The notes under the pieces are model-generated. The model worked only from the letters and a program-made list of their open reading frames with translations. It was not told where the DNA came from and did no database searches. The position numbers and the translations under genes were made by a program. From assembly GCA_030656095.1 (NCBI GenBank), contig JAUSOU010000038.1, positions 1 through 57,168 on the forward strand: a stretch of DNA of 57,168 nucleotides. The letters are read 5' to 3'. Positions 38,119 to 49,576 of the stretch are shown one piece after another. Every line of letters starts with the position of its first letter. Within the stretch, counting starts at the first letter, position 1. The DNA is from Thermovirgaceae bacterium. Its GTDB lineage: Bacteria; Synergistota; Synergistia; Synergistales; Thermovirgaceae.

Positions 38119-39788
38119 CCTTCCAGCAGTGAGCCGTCATCCGTGACGATGGACTCGATGACCATGTCCACCCTGCTCCGTCCCTTCCATCTGTTTATTC
38201 TTGTCCGGTAGATCCATCCGTGAGAATCACTTATGCATCCAATAAGTGGAGCCCCTCCGAAAGCACAGAATTCAGAACCCCCATTCAGGACCTTAACGTG
38301 CCTGCCGTCTTTTCCCAAAGGTTCAAAGGATAGGGATCCGCCTCTCCGGGCAAAAAACAACGGGGCCGGGTTTCCGGATCCGAAAGGTCCGGCCTCCTCC
38401 ATGGATCTGACCTCCTGTTCCGTCAGCTCTTCAGGAGAGACCTCTATGGCAGTTACAGCCTCGGGAAATGGGTTAAGGGAGCGGAGGATGCTGTCCATCC
38501 TTGCCCTGACGCCCTCCCAATCCTTCAGCGCAACGGAGAACCCGGCAGCGAAACGATGCCCCCCCCAGGATAAAAGGCCGTCCGAGAGTCTTCCAAGGAC
38601 TTCCAGGGCATCGACCCCCGCCGGGACCCTCAGCGTACCCCTCACATGGTCGCTTGAACGGGATGCGAGAGCAACAGGAAGACCTGACTCTGAACAGATC
38701 CTGCTGGCAACTCCGCTGAGAACCCCTACGGGCCAGGAAAAGTCGCTGAGCACAAGGGAGACGCCACCTGCAACCTGGGGGAGGGCGGTCTCAAGTATCT
38801 CCGCCGAAATGGACTGCCTCTTCCTGTTGAGCCTGACAAGTTCGCGCGTATTCTCCGCAAGGTCCGCCGACCCCAAAAGAAGGTCCACCGCCGTATCCGC
38901 CAGCCCGAGTCGACCAGCAGCATTCAGGCAGGGGATGATCTTCATGAGAAGTGTTTCACCGTCAACGCTTCCGGGGTCTGACCCTGTCTCCAGGAGAAGC
39001 GACCGCAGGCCCCGTCTCTTTGAGAGCCTGATCATGCCGATACCCATGGTCACAATAGCCCGGTTGAGGCCCCCGAGGGGGACATGATCCGCAAGAGTTG
39101 CCAGGGCGACCAGGTCCGTCCTATCGGCCAGCCAGTCCGCTGGAGCGATCTTCTCGATCCGGGCCCACGCCCACAGAACTCCCGCTCCGCAGAGGGTTCG
39201 CGCCGCATCGTCGCCGCCTGCGTGCGGGTTGACCACTACCGCCCCTTCGGGGAGAGAATCGCCCGGGGCGTGATGGTCGAAGACGATCACCCTGATGCCC
39301 GCTTCCCTCGCGGCCCTCAGGGCCGCTATGTCACGGGTTCCGCAGTCGACCGCAACGAGCAGGTCACATCCGTTTCTGGCTATATCCCTGACGATGTTCT
39401 CATGGACCCCGTACCCCTCAAGATGCCTGTGCGGGATAAAATACCTGACCTCCCGAAAACTGGCAAGGGCAAGCTCCAACGCCAGGGTGGTCGCGCAGGC
39501 GCCGTCAACATCGTAATCTCCGTAGACGACGACCCTTTCGGCACCCTCCATTTTTTTCCAAAGGAGCGCCGCTTCTCTGGAGGAGGGGCTCAAGGCCAGC
39601 CCATCGAGCGAATCATCGAGGCTCGGGCACAGCCATGCCCGAGCCTCGGAGACATCCTGCTCAGAAACGCCTCTCATTCTAAGGAGAAGGGCCGTCAGCG
39701 GCGAGCAGGGAACCCTTTCGGCAAGAGCTTTTGTCCGGTCGTCAACCCTCCACAGGGAAAGCCGGGATATTGGGACTTTCCCTATCAC
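38106..39788 (-). CDS. recJ: Single-stranded-DNA-specific exonuclease RecJ
   Basis: VVYGDYDVDGACATTLALELAL; VAVDCGTRD; VFDHHAPGDSLPEGAVVVNP. Confidence 0.94.
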   Translation of the reverse strand: MIGKVPISRLSLWRVDDRTKALAERVPCSPLTALLLRMRGVSEQDVSEARAWLCPSLDDSLDGLALSPSSREAALLWKKMEGAERVVVYGDYDVDGACATTLALELALASFREVRYFIPHRHLEGYGVHENIVRDIARNGCDLLVAVDCGTRDIAALRAAREAGIRVIVFDHHAPGDSLPEGAVVVNPHAGGDDAARTLCGAGVLWAWARIEKIAPADWLADRTDLVALATLADHVPLGGLNRAIVTMGIGMIRLSKRRGLRSLLLETGSDPGSVDGETLLMKIIPCLNAAGRLGLADTAVDLLLGSADLAENTRELVRLNRKRQSISAEILETALPQVAGGVSLVLSDFSWPVGVLSGVASRICSESGLPVALASRSSDHVRGTLRVPAGVDALEVLGRLSDGLLSWGGHRFAAGFSVALKDWEGVRARMDSILRSLNPFPEAVTAIEVSPEELTEQEVRSMEEAGPFGSGNPAPLFFARRGGSLSFEPLGKDGRHVKVLNGGSEFCAFGGAPLIGCISDSHGWIYRTRINRWKGRSRVDMVIESIVTDDGSLLEGCDS

Positions 39789-39800
39789 GAGCTTTTCCTG

Positions 39801-40160
39801 TTATCCTTTGGAGTTCGGCTCCGCGGCGTCTTCCCCTGAACTATGCTCAGGCTTCGGGAAATGTGAACCGCTCTTTCGGATCGCCCCCATCAGGGACGTG
39901 CGTTCTTCCTCAAGTTCCTTGATCCTGGTTTCCTTTTCCTTGACCTGTCTGCTGTATTTGGACCTGCTCTCCATCAGGGCTAACAGCGAAACCATCCACA
40001 TCAGCACTCCCCCGGCGGCGAAAAGCATGACCTCCCATATCCCCTGCGGAAGGGCAACTTCCCACAGGAGGAATTTGACCAGAACGTCAGCCGAGTTCTG
40101 AAAACCATAAACAGCCGCAAGAAGCATCGACACCGCTATGGCAAGAGCATAACTCTTCAT
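39801..40160 (-). CDS. LapA-domain membrane protein
   Basis: Two N-terminal TMs and basic coiled-coil tail: FQNSADVLVKFLLWEVALPQGIWEVMLFAAGGVLMW. Confidence 0.7.
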   Translation of the reverse strand: MKSYALAIAVSMLLAAVYGFQNSADVLVKFLLWEVALPQGIWEVMLFAAGGVLMWMVSLLALMESRSKYSRQVKEKETRIKELEEERTSLMGAIRKSGSHFPKPEHSSGEDAAEPNSKG

Positions 40161-40189
40161 TCACCTCACCCCTTTCAAGAAATCTTTTT

Positions 40190-40220
40190 CCCCATACCCA
40201 TACCCATACCCATACCCATT
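40190..40220 (-). repeat. (ATGGGT)n hexanucleotide microsatellite / G-quadruplex motif in the lapA leader
   Basis: Minus strand ATGGGTATGGGTATGGGTATGGGTATGGGG: five GGG runs separated by TAT. Confidence 0.95.
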
Positions 40221-40250
40221 AGATTATCCTGATATTTGCCCTGTTGGCAA
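40221..40250 (-). promoter_or_regulatory. Putative sigma70-type promoter upstream of lapA
   Basis: Minus strand TTGCCA (40245-40250) with GATAAT at N16 or TAATCT at N18. Confidence 0.5.
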
Positions 40251-40365
40251 TCGTTTGTTGAAAAGCCTGCAAATACGACGCTTGCGCTCCTTTTCTGTGT
40301 CCATGCGCTATTTCACCGTAATGCAAATTACATCGATAATACTATACCCTTTCAGAATTTACGCC

Positions 40366-40404
40366 AAAAAAAGGAGCGGTCCGGTCTGGCGACCTGGCCG
40401 CTCC
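40366..40404 (-). terminator. Intrinsic terminator after secF
   Basis: Minus strand GGAGCGGCCAGGTCGCCAGACCGGACCGCTCC followed by TTTTTTT. Confidence 0.85.
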
Positions 40405-40435
40405 CCTGTCGAAAAAATCAGTGATGCCTGAAAAA

Positions 40436-41317
40436 CTATGCTTTTTCCGGAGACCTGGTGTACCACTCCCCGAGCATTGTTCCTGCGATGTAGATGGAGC
40501 TGTAGGTTCCCACAACTATCCCGATGAGCAGGGCAAGGGCGAAGTTGGCGATAACCGGGCCACCCCAGATGAACAGGGTGAGTACAGGAAGGAAGGTCGT
40601 GAGAGATGTATTTATCGTCCTTGAGAGGGTCTGGTTGATCGATTCGTTTATTACGGTGATTACCCCCCTTGGCCTCAGACCCTTCCAGTTCTCCCTGACG
40701 CGGTCGAGCACGACAATGGTGTCGTTGAGCGAGTATCCGATGATAGTAAGTATCGCGGCTATGAACGGCAGCGACACTTCCCGACCGGTGAGGCTGAACA
40801 CTCCAAGGGTGATGATGGTGTCGTGAATAAGCGCAACCACACTGACTACCGCGAAACGGAACCGGAACCTCACTGTGATGTAGGCCAGGATGCCCGCCAG
40901 TGCTACAGCAAGAGCTACGAATGCCTGTCTTCGCAGATGTTCTCCTACGACTGGGCCAACTTTCTCCAGCCTGAGAACTGTGAGTTCTCCGAATCTCTCA
41001 CGAAGAGCAGAGAGAGTCTTTTTGGCCACGTCGTCGTCGTAGGCGCTGACGCGGACCAGCACACCCGTGTCGCTGTAGGACTGGATCACAGCCTGCTTCT
41101 GTCCCGATGCGGCAAGTGCTTCGCGAACATCGCCGACACTCACAGGAGCAGAAAATTCGATCTGGGCCAGATTGCCTCCAGTGAAATCTATTCCAAGATT
41201 GAGTCCTTTGAAGGCAAGGAGGACAAGGCTTCCGATCACCAGAGCAAGGCTGATCGACATTGCGGCCTTGCGGATCCCCATGAAGTCTATGTTCTTTCTG
41301 ATTTTAAAGAGCATCAC
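40436..41317 (-). CDS. secF: Protein translocase subunit SecF
   Basis: LNLGIDFTGGNLAQIEFS...IIGYSLNDTIVVLDRVREN; ATGA overlap with secD. Confidence 0.96.
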   Translation of the reverse strand: MMLFKIRKNIDFMGIRKAAMSISLALVIGSLVLLAFKGLNLGIDFTGGNLAQIEFSAPVSVGDVREALAASGQKQAVIQSYSDTGVLVRVSAYDDDVAKKTLSALRERFGELTVLRLEKVGPVVGEHLRRQAFVALAVALAGILAYITVRFRFRFAVVSVVALIHDTIITLGVFSLTGREVSLPFIAAILTIIGYSLNDTIVVLDRVRENWKGLRPRGVITVINESINQTLSRTINTSLTTFLPVLTLFIWGGPVIANFALALLIGIVVGTYSSIYIAGTMLGEWYTRSPEKA

Positions 41318-42726
41318 CTTTGCCCCCTTTCATCGGACGCCACGATCTTGATCCTGCCGCGGCTTCCCGACTGGAGGAGATGAAGCAGTGCCCTGGTGAC
41401 TACCAGCGCGCTGAAAACGCTGGCCACTATACCTATGGAAAGGGTGACCGCAAAACCCCTTATAGGGCCGCTTCCGAAATAGAAGAGCACGGCAGCAGCG
41501 AGCAGGGTGGTTATGTTCGCGTCCAGGATGGCGCTAAGAGCCTTTCTGAATCCGGCATCAACTGCTGCGTAGGGAGTCTTGCCGCCAGCTACCTCTTCTT
41601 TCATCCTTTCAAAGATGAGGATGTTGCCGTCCACCGCCATACCCAGTGTAAGAACGATACCTGCAATACCTGGCAGCGTCAGGGTCGCCTTAAGGCTTAT
41701 CAGCCCGGCGAACACAAGAAGCATCGAAACGGAAAGCGCGATGTTGGCAGCAATGCCAAGCGTCCTGTAGTAGACAAGCATAAACAACAGAACGAGCAAT
41801 GCTCCCAGTAGGCCGGCACGAAGTCCCGAACGTATGGAGTCGGACCCAAGCGTCGGTCCGACGGAACGGTTCTCGAGGATCTCGACCCCAACAGGAAGAG
41901 CCCCCGCTCTGAGCATGATAGCAAGCCTTTGCGCCACAGCCGTCGAAAATCGCCCCGAGATCTGTGCATTTCCACTACTGATGCGCTCCTGGACCACCGG
42001 GGCGGAGATCACATTCCCGTCCAGGCAGATGGCTATCTGTTTGCCGACATTCGACGCGGTCGCCGCGTCGAAAAGGCGGGATCCCTGGTTGCTGAACTGA
42101 AGCGTAACGACGGGGCGTCCGAGATTATCGAAACTCGTCTTGGCATCCACAAGATCCCTGCCGCTTACGTAGACCTTGCCAAGGAGGTATGCTTCTCCCT
42201 CTTCACTCCGGGCCATCATCATTCCGGGGTCATTCTCGGCCCTGGCGCGCATCCCCTCGGCTACGGCATCAAACTGCCTGTTTACCTCGTCCCACCTTGC
42301 CTTGGCGGCGAGAAACTCCTTCTGCGAGTCGTAATTGCCCCGCTGAGGCCCCGGAGGGACGGACCCAGTTGCCTCGTAGACATGCCTGAATTCGAGGAGG
42401 GCTGTTTTTCCTATAAGTTCGAGCGCGGCCTCCGGGTCGGCTACCCCCGGAAGGTCCACGATCACGCGATCACTCCCCTCTCTCTGTATGAGAGGTTCGG
42501 AGACGCCGTACTGGTCGATCCTGTTGCGCAGAACGGCCAGCAGCCGTTCAACACTGTCCTCGGTCAAAGGGTTTTCGGCCGTTCCCTTCGCCTGGAGGAG
42601 AATGTGTGCGCCTCCCTTGAGGTCCAGCCCGAGCCTGACGCGGCCTTTGACCGGGAAGACAGAGAGCAGGGCGGCCACAACAACTACCGCGACAAGAATG
42701 AGCCGCCATCGGTCCTTTTTAAGCAT
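41314..42726 (-). CDS. secD: Protein translocase subunit SecD
   Basis: GRVRLGLDLKGGAHILLQ...LRAGALPVGVEILENRSVGPTLGSDSI...LTLGMAVDGNILIFERMKEE; start trimmed to ATG 42726. Confidence 0.96.
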   Translation of the reverse strand: MLKKDRWRLILVAVVVVAALLSVFPVKGRVRLGLDLKGGAHILLQAKGTAENPLTEDSVERLLAVLRNRIDQYGVSEPLIQREGSDRVIVDLPGVADPEAALELIGKTALLEFRHVYEATGSVPPGPQRGNYDSQKEFLAAKARWDEVNRQFDAVAEGMRARAENDPGMMMARSEEGEAYLLGKVYVSGRDLVDAKTSFDNLGRPVVTLQFSNQGSRLFDAATASNVGKQIAICLDGNVISAPVVQERISSGNAQISGRFSTAVAQRLAIMLRAGALPVGVEILENRSVGPTLGSDSIRSGLRAGLLGALLVLLFMLVYYRTLGIAANIALSVSMLLVFAGLISLKATLTLPGIAGIVLTLGMAVDGNILIFERMKEEVAGGKTPYAAVDAGFRKALSAILDANITTLLAAAVLFYFGSGPIRGFAVTLSIGIVASVFSALVVTRALLHLLQSGSRGRIKIVASDERGQR

Positions 42727-42833
42727 TTGCCTTCCTCCCCTATTGGAACCTTCTTTCCGGCACTGGTGGAAACTACTGAAAAAACCTTCATGCATCCGCG
42801 GTATGCCGGGTCCGCGCAGCGTTGCGGAGTCTC

Positions 42834-42867
42834 ATAAAAAACGGAGCGGATGCACGGCATCCACTCC
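42834..42867 (-). terminator. Intrinsic terminator between yajC and secD
   Basis: Minus strand GGAGTGGATGC-CGT-GCATCCGCTCC followed by GTTTTTTA. Confidence 0.8.
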
Positions 42868-42923
42868 GAAGGAAGCCTTGCGCTGTCATGCATCAATGCC
42901 GGTCCGGAAAATTCCGGTTTGCC

Positions 42924-43238
42924 CTAGGCGTCTGGCTTGCCGGATTCCTCGGGAGCCGCTACGTCGCTGTCGTGTTTTTTCATCTGGATCGAGGCCTTGA
43001 GTATTTTGGCCTTGACCCCTGGCGCGATCTCAAGAATGAAGCTGTCGTCCTTGACTTCCGTGACGACTCCGATGAACCCTCCGGCTGTTACCACCTGATC
43101 TCCGCGTCGGATCGAGGCTATCATCTCTTCCAGCTTGCGCTGGCGTTTCTTCTGGGGCCTGATGATAAGGAAATAAAAGATTACTACGAATACTCCCAAA
43201 GGCAAAAGCATGCCCATAAGTCCACTCTGTGCCTGCAA
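42924..43238 (-). CDS. yajC: Preprotein translocase subunit YajC
   Basis: LPLGVFVVIFYFLIIRPQKKRQRKLEEMIASIRRGDQVVTAGGFIGVVTEV. Confidence 0.95.
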   Translation of the reverse strand: MQAQSGLMGMLLPLGVFVVIFYFLIIRPQKKRQRKLEEMIASIRRGDQVVTAGGFIGVVTEVKDDSFILEIAPGVKAKILKASIQMKKHDSDVAAPEESGKPDA

Positions 43239-43344
43239 TAGCTACGCCTCCCTCGTTTGGTAAATACACCTGATTTTTTTTCGCAATGCACATTTTACCA
43301 CGACAAAAGAGCAAGCGGAACAGGCCTGAAATACTGCAGGAAGA

Positions 43345-43971
43345 TCAATCCAGGCCGCCCTTGAGGAAAAAGAGGAGTTTCTCCAGTTCAACGGAGATGT
43401 CCACCCGATAGACAAGGACATCATCCGGGACCGATATTGCCGAGGTTGCGAAGGTAAGTATCCCCTTCAGGGTCCCCGCCGCGACAGCCTTGTCGACGCT
43501 GGACTGGGCGGCATTTGCAGGCACTGTGAGGATCATTACTTCTATCCCCTTCTCTTTCATGACCCGGGTCATGTCGTCTGAGTCATAACAGGGGATTCCG
43601 CAGATCTCGGTGCCCGTCTTGGTCTTATCGTTGTCGAATAGAGCCTCGATCCTGAACTTTTCGCTTCTCAGCGCCTTGTGTCCCAGAAGAGCCTCACCGA
43701 GCCGGCCAACCCCGACCAGGGCAATTTTCCAGAGCCTGTTGGGAGAGAGAATGCCGCTGATATGCTGATAGAGGCGCTCAACGTGATAGCCGACACCGCG
43801 TTTTCCGATCTCCCCGAAGTAGGAGAGGTCCTTTCTGACCTGGCTTGCCTTCAGCCCCAGGAGTTCTCCTATCTCCTGCGAGGATACGACCCTGCGCTCC
43901 TCGTTGTGCAGCTGCATGAGAAGACGGTAATAAAGCACAAGACGTTCGACTGTCGGTTCGGCTATTCTCAT
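43345..43971 (-). CDS. rex: Redox-sensing transcriptional repressor Rex
   Basis: MRIAEPTVERLVLYYRLLMQLHNEERRVVSSQEIGELLGLKASQVRKDLSYFGEIGKRGVGYHVERL; start trimmed to ATG 43971. Confidence 0.95.
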   Translation of the reverse strand: MRIAEPTVERLVLYYRLLMQLHNEERRVVSSQEIGELLGLKASQVRKDLSYFGEIGKRGVGYHVERLYQHISGILSPNRLWKIALVGVGRLGEALLGHKALRSEKFRIEALFDNDKTKTGTEICGIPCYDSDDMTRVMKEKGIEVMILTVPANAAQSSVDKAVAAGTLKGILTFATSAISVPDDVLVYRVDISVELEKLLFFLKGGLD

Positions 43972-44080
43972 CGGATCTGCCTCCTCGGAAATATCTTCTT
44001 GATGCTGATACGGGGCCCGTATGATGCCAGAGATCCTCATCCGCGCCGCCAGGCCGCCCGGATGCTTCGGGCAGGACATA

Positions 44081-44353
44081 TCACCAGGGGCGCTCCTCCC
44101 CGGTGACGATCCTTTCTTCGAGTATCTCGAAGGCACCTTCTCCCCGTCTTACGGCGGATTCTTCCACGGAGGTAACCCTGAACGTCACTATCTTCCTCGG
44201 GAAAGCCACCTCGACGATATCCCCCGGCTTCAGGTCTTTCGCAGGGCGTACCTCCGCCCTGCCGACCCTGACTGCACCGTGGGAGATCATCTCCTGGGCG
44301 GCGCTCCTTCTCTTGACAATGCGCGACACCTTGAGAAAACGGTCAAGCCTCAA
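44081..44353 (-). CDS. S4-domain RNA-binding protein (RqcP/HslR-like)
   Basis: MRLDRFLKVSRIVKRRSAAQEMISHGAVRVGRAEVRPAKDLKPGDIVEV. Confidence 0.88.
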   Translation of the reverse strand: MRLDRFLKVSRIVKRRSAAQEMISHGAVRVGRAEVRPAKDLKPGDIVEVAFPRKIVTFRVTSVEESAVRRGEGAFEILEERIVTGEERPW

Positions 44354-44443
44354 GTTTGTGCCTCATGGAACAAGTCCCGTGATTATTATAACAAATGATT
44401 GGCATCATTGCTTCGCAATGGGTGATTTTGATATTTGGCCGTA

Positions 44444-45600
<1,157 letters not shown>

Positions 45601-45604
<4 letters not shown>

Positions 45605-47352
45605 GAGCTGCCGACTCCTCCTTTCAATCTCCTGGCCAGTTCCAGATATTCCTTCATCTCTTCGGGCGAGGCCTCTTTGCGGGCGTGTCTCTCCTTCAGG
45701 GCTGAAAGCCTTCCCCTGAGCCGTTTTCCCTCGAGCGCCGAAACGACTATCTTCCACAGCTCCCCGCTCTCACCGTTTCTTTCACAGTGCGCCCCCCCGG
45801 ACGATATCATGCGCATCGGGAAGGAATCCCCCATCTCGGCCCATCTGGACCTCAATTCGGCGGTGCTGTCTCCGGAAAGAAGCGTGACCGCGATGGATTT
45901 CGCCCTTTCGTCGGAAAGAAGCCGCAGAACCGCCTCGGGTGCGGTGTCCGCTCTCCCCTTCTCGTCCGTCCACAGAAGGAAACACAGGGCGGACTCCCAG
46001 GGATCGACATCCCCTTCCTTTCCCGGACCCTCCTGCCTGTCTATATATACGCTCTCAGGAGACGAAATACCTTTTTTCCTCTCTTTTCCGGCCGATTCCC
46101 TGGCGGCCCTCAGAAGATCCAGCATCTCAGGCAAAAGAATGCCGATACCCTGGGCCACCTGGGAGATGTGTCTGTTGGCCTCAAGGGAAGGAAGTTCGGC
46201 GAGACCGCGGATTATCTCCCGGCGCGCTTCCGTCCTGCGGGATTCGTCCTCGAGTTCGGACCTTTTTACCCTGATGTGAAAAAGCGGCAGCGGCTCCGAC
46301 CGCTGGAGAAGCACCTCGAAACGCTTTGCCCCGTCACTCTCCGCGAGAAGATCGTCAGGATCCTTCCCTGCGGGAAGAACGACCACCCTGATGTCCAGGC
46401 CGCTTCGCTGCAGCACGTACATGCCCCTTATCGTGGCCGCCTGGCCGGCGGTATCGGCGTCGTAGCATATAAGGCACTGGTCCGCGAAGCGCTTTAGCAG
46501 GACGGCCTGCTCGTCGGCAAGAGATGTCCCGAGTGAGGCCACCGCCTCCGTAAAGCCGGCCATGTGGAGTTTTACGGCATCCATGTACCCTTCGACAAGT
46601 ATCGAGCGTCCTCTTTCGCGGATGGACTGCTTGGCCGAGTTAAGGAGGTAGAGGGTTTTCCTCTTGCTGTAAAGATCTCCCTCCGGGCTGTTGATGTACT
46701 TGGTCCCCTCCCCGTCCACGAGGCGCCCGCCGAAGGCGACAAGCCTCCCCTGGACATCGCGGATGGGGAAAATGATCCTCCCTCTGAAGCGGTCGTACTG
46801 GCGCCTGTCGCTTTCGGCCAGCAGCCCCGCCGCCATCGCGTCGGCAAGGGGGATCTTCCTGGCCTCCAGGTCTCTTTTAAGAGAATCCCATGATGAGGGG
46901 GACCAGCCTATCTCGAAACCTGCGGCATTCCCGGAGGATATTCCTCTTCTCTCGAGGTACTTTCTCGCGCCCTCCCCTCCCGCACCGGCAAGTGAGTCGC
47001 GAAAAAACGAAAGAGCCGTATCCATGGCCTTCGACACGCCGCTCCCGCGCTCCGGCCGGTCGGGCCTGCGTTCGAGAGTGACTCCGGCCCTTTCGGCGAG
47101 CATGGCGAGAACCTCCGAAAAGGAGAGCCCTTCCCTCTCCATTACAAAAGAGTAAATGTCTCCGCCCCTGCCGCATCCGAAGCAGTGGTAGGTCTGGCGG
47201 TCAGTGGAGACGTGGAACGAGGGGGTCTTCTCGGAGTGGAACGGGCAGAGTCCGCGAAAGCTTTTTCCCGCCCGCCTGAGCTGGACTGTTTCCCCGATGA
47301 GTTCGACGATGTCTATCCTGTCCTTTATCTCCCGCACTGAGTCACGGTCCAT
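45601..47352 (-). CDS. dnaG: DNA primase
   Basis: [55 protein letters not shown]; start trimmed to ATG 47352. Confidence 0.97.
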
Positions 47353-47477
47353 CCCTGCCACCCCCGCTTTCTCTTGCGTTCCCCAAAGACACGCCGGGGG
47401 AGAGCCATAGGACACCCTCCCCCGCCGCGCAGTGAAAAAGAATTTTCCGTTGTCGCCCCGTTGTCCGGGGCTATGTC

Positions 47478-49439
47478 CTAGACGAAGAGCGGCGCAAACA
47501 CCAGCGCTACAACGGACATGAGTTTGATAAGGATGTTCAGGCTGGGTCCGGCGGTATCCTTGAACGGATCGCCGACGGTATCACCGACGACAGCGGCGGC
47601 GTGAGGCTCGGAACCCTTGCCGCCGTAGTTGCCCTCCTCAATATACTTCTTGGCGTTGTCCCATGCTCCTCCGGCGTTGGACATGAAGATCGCCATCATT
47701 ACACCGGTCACGATGGCTCCGCCCAGCAGACCGCCGAGGGCCTCTGCCCCGAGGACGAGCCCGACGGCAACGGGGCTGAGAACCGCCAGGAGGCCGGGCA
47801 GGATCATCTCCTTAAGAGAGGCGGTGGTCGAAATGTCGACGCAGCGTTCGTATTCGGGCCGTCCTGTCCCCTCCATTATGCCTGGGATCTCCCTGAACTG
47901 CCTGCGGACCTCGTCTATCATCTGGGAGGCCGCTCTGCTGACGGCCTGGATGGTCATCGCGCTGAATACGAAGGGGAGCATGCCGCCGATGAAAAGTCCC
48001 ACCATGACGCGGGGGTTGTTTATGTCGATGACGGAAAGGCCGACCGCGGTGGCGTAGGCCGCGAACAGCGCCAGCGCCGTCAGAGCGGCGGAGCCTATGG
48101 CAAGGCCCTTGCCGATCGCCGCGGTGGTGTTGCCCACCGCATCAAGTTTATCGGTTATCTTCCTGACCTCGGGGGGCATGTGGCTCATCTCGGCGATCCC
48201 GCCCGCGTTGTCGGCTATGGGACCGTAGGCGTCGACGCTGAGGGACATGCCGGTGATCGACAGCATTCCTACCGCGGCGCATGCTATGCCGTAGAGTCCT
48301 CCGAACCTGACGCCGATGAGGACAGCTCCGCAGATCATAAGCACCGGGATCGCGGTGGACTTCATGCCAACCCCTATGCCGGCCAGGATGTTGGTGGCGG
48401 ATCCGGTAACGGAGGCTGCCGCTATCCCGCGAACCGGCGCATAGGCCGAGGAGGTGTAGTACTCGGTGACCAGACCTATGAGAACACCCACGGCCACTCC
48501 GGCCAAAACCGCCCAGAAGAGCGTGACGTCGCCGAATATCGCCCTTGTCATGAAGAAGGATCCGGCGATCATGAACGCGCCTGTGGCCAGCGTGCCTATC
48601 CTCAGGGCAAGCTGCGGGTTTCCTCCGTCTTTGACTCTGACGAAGAATGTCCCCAGCACCGCCGAGACGATCCCCAGCGCGGCGAGAAGTAGCGGGTAGA
48701 CTACTCCGGTCTCTCCGAACACGACCAGGCCTATGGCCATCGCAGCGATGATGGAGTTGACGTAGGACTCGAAAAGGTCGGCTCCCATTCCGGCGATGTC
48801 GCCCACGTTGTCGCCTACGTTGTCGGCTATGACGGCCGGGTTCCTGGGGTCGTCCTCGGGGATGCCCGCTTCAATCTTGCCGACCAGGTCGGCTCCGACA
48901 TCGGCGGCCTTGGTGTATATCCCACCCCCGACCCTTGCGAAGAGCGCTATGGAGCTGGCGCCGAATCCAAAGCCGGTGATGATGGTGGGATCCCTGAAGA
49001 ACCAGTAGCAGACGATAATGCCGATGATGCCGATGCCTACGACGGACATGCCCATGACGGTCCCGCCCGTGAAGGCTATCTTGAGAGCGGGGTTCATTCC
49101 GCTTGCCGCCGCGAAGGCTGTCTTGCCGTTAGCCTTGGTGGCGACCCTCATTCCGACAAAACCCGCAAGACCGCTGCAGAGGGCCCCCAGAAGGAACGAG
49201 AAGGCCGTGTAGGAGCTGATCTTGAACCACAGCAGTGCGCTCACGGCTATTACGAACGGGATCAGCGCCCTGTATTCCCGCGAAAGGAACGCCATTGAAC
49301 CCTTCTGTATGATTGCGGAAATCTCCACTATTCTTTCATTGGTAACCTCGAAGGCGTTGATGCGCCCCGAGGCTAATACCGCGTATGCGAGCGCCAGAAG
49401 GCCTGCGCCCCCGGCAATCCAGAAGATCTGAGTGACCAT
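47478..49439 (-). CDS. hppA: Membrane-bound (K+-dependent type) ion-translocating pyrophosphatase
   Basis: [76 protein letters not shown]. Confidence 0.97.
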   Translation of the reverse strand: MVTQIFWIAGGAGLLALAYAVLASGRINAFEVTNERIVEISAIIQKGSMAFLSREYRALIPFVIAVSALLWFKISSYTAFSFLLGALCSGLAGFVGMRVATKANGKTAFAAASGMNPALKIAFTGGTVMGMSVVGIGIIGIIVCYWFFRDPTIITGFGFGASSIALFARVGGGIYTKAADVGADLVGKIEAGIPEDDPRNPAVIADNVGDNVGDIAGMGADLFESYVNSIIAAMAIGLVVFGETGVVYPLLLAALGIVSAVLGTFFVRVKDGGNPQLALRIGTLATGAFMIAGSFFMTRAIFGDVTLFWAVLAGVAVGVLIGLVTEYYTSSAYAPVRGIAAASVTGSATNILAGIGVGMKSTAIPVLMICGAVLIGVRFGGLYGIACAAVGMLSITGMSLSVDAYGPIADNAGGIAEMSHMPPEVRKITDKLDAVGNTTAAIGKGLAIGSAALTALALFAAYATAVGLSVIDINNPRVMVGLFIGGMLPFVFSAMTIQAVSRAASQMIDEVRRQFREIPGIMEGTGRPEYERCVDISTTASLKEMILPGLLAVLSPVAVGLVLGAEALGGLLGGAIVTGVMMAIFMSNAGGAWDNAKKYIEEGNYGGKGSEPHAAAVVGDTVGDPFKDTAGPSLNILIKLMSVVALVFAPLFV

Positions 49440-49465
49440 TCAAAGTACCTCCCTGCATCGTATGA

Positions 49466-49562
49466 AGTTCTGAAACACAAAATACAGCGCGCCTCCATGG
49501 CGTGCGCCGTGTCAAAAAATGATCGGCAGCAAATACAAAAACCGGGTACAAAGACCAGAACC
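49466..49562 (-). promoter_or_regulatory. Structured 5' leader of hppA (closing helix plus bulged hairpin)
   Basis: GGTTCTG (49556-49562) complementary to CAGAACT (49466-49472), enclosing ACGGCG-CA-CGCC-ATGGA-GGCG-CGCTGT at 49484-49510. Confidence 0.45.
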
Positions 49563-49576
49563 ATCAAGCGAACATC

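Noticed and set aside
44385-44440. TATAAT with CATTGC-gaa-GCAATG hairpin upstream of the S4-domain gene
   Set aside because: Good -10 but no convincing -35 at acceptable spacing, and no T-tract for a terminator; left uncalled
47393-47426. 8-bp GC hairpin between hppA and dnaG (CGGGGGAG/CTCCCCCG)
   Set aside because: Lacks a following T-tract and has a 14-nt loop; not strong enough to call a terminator
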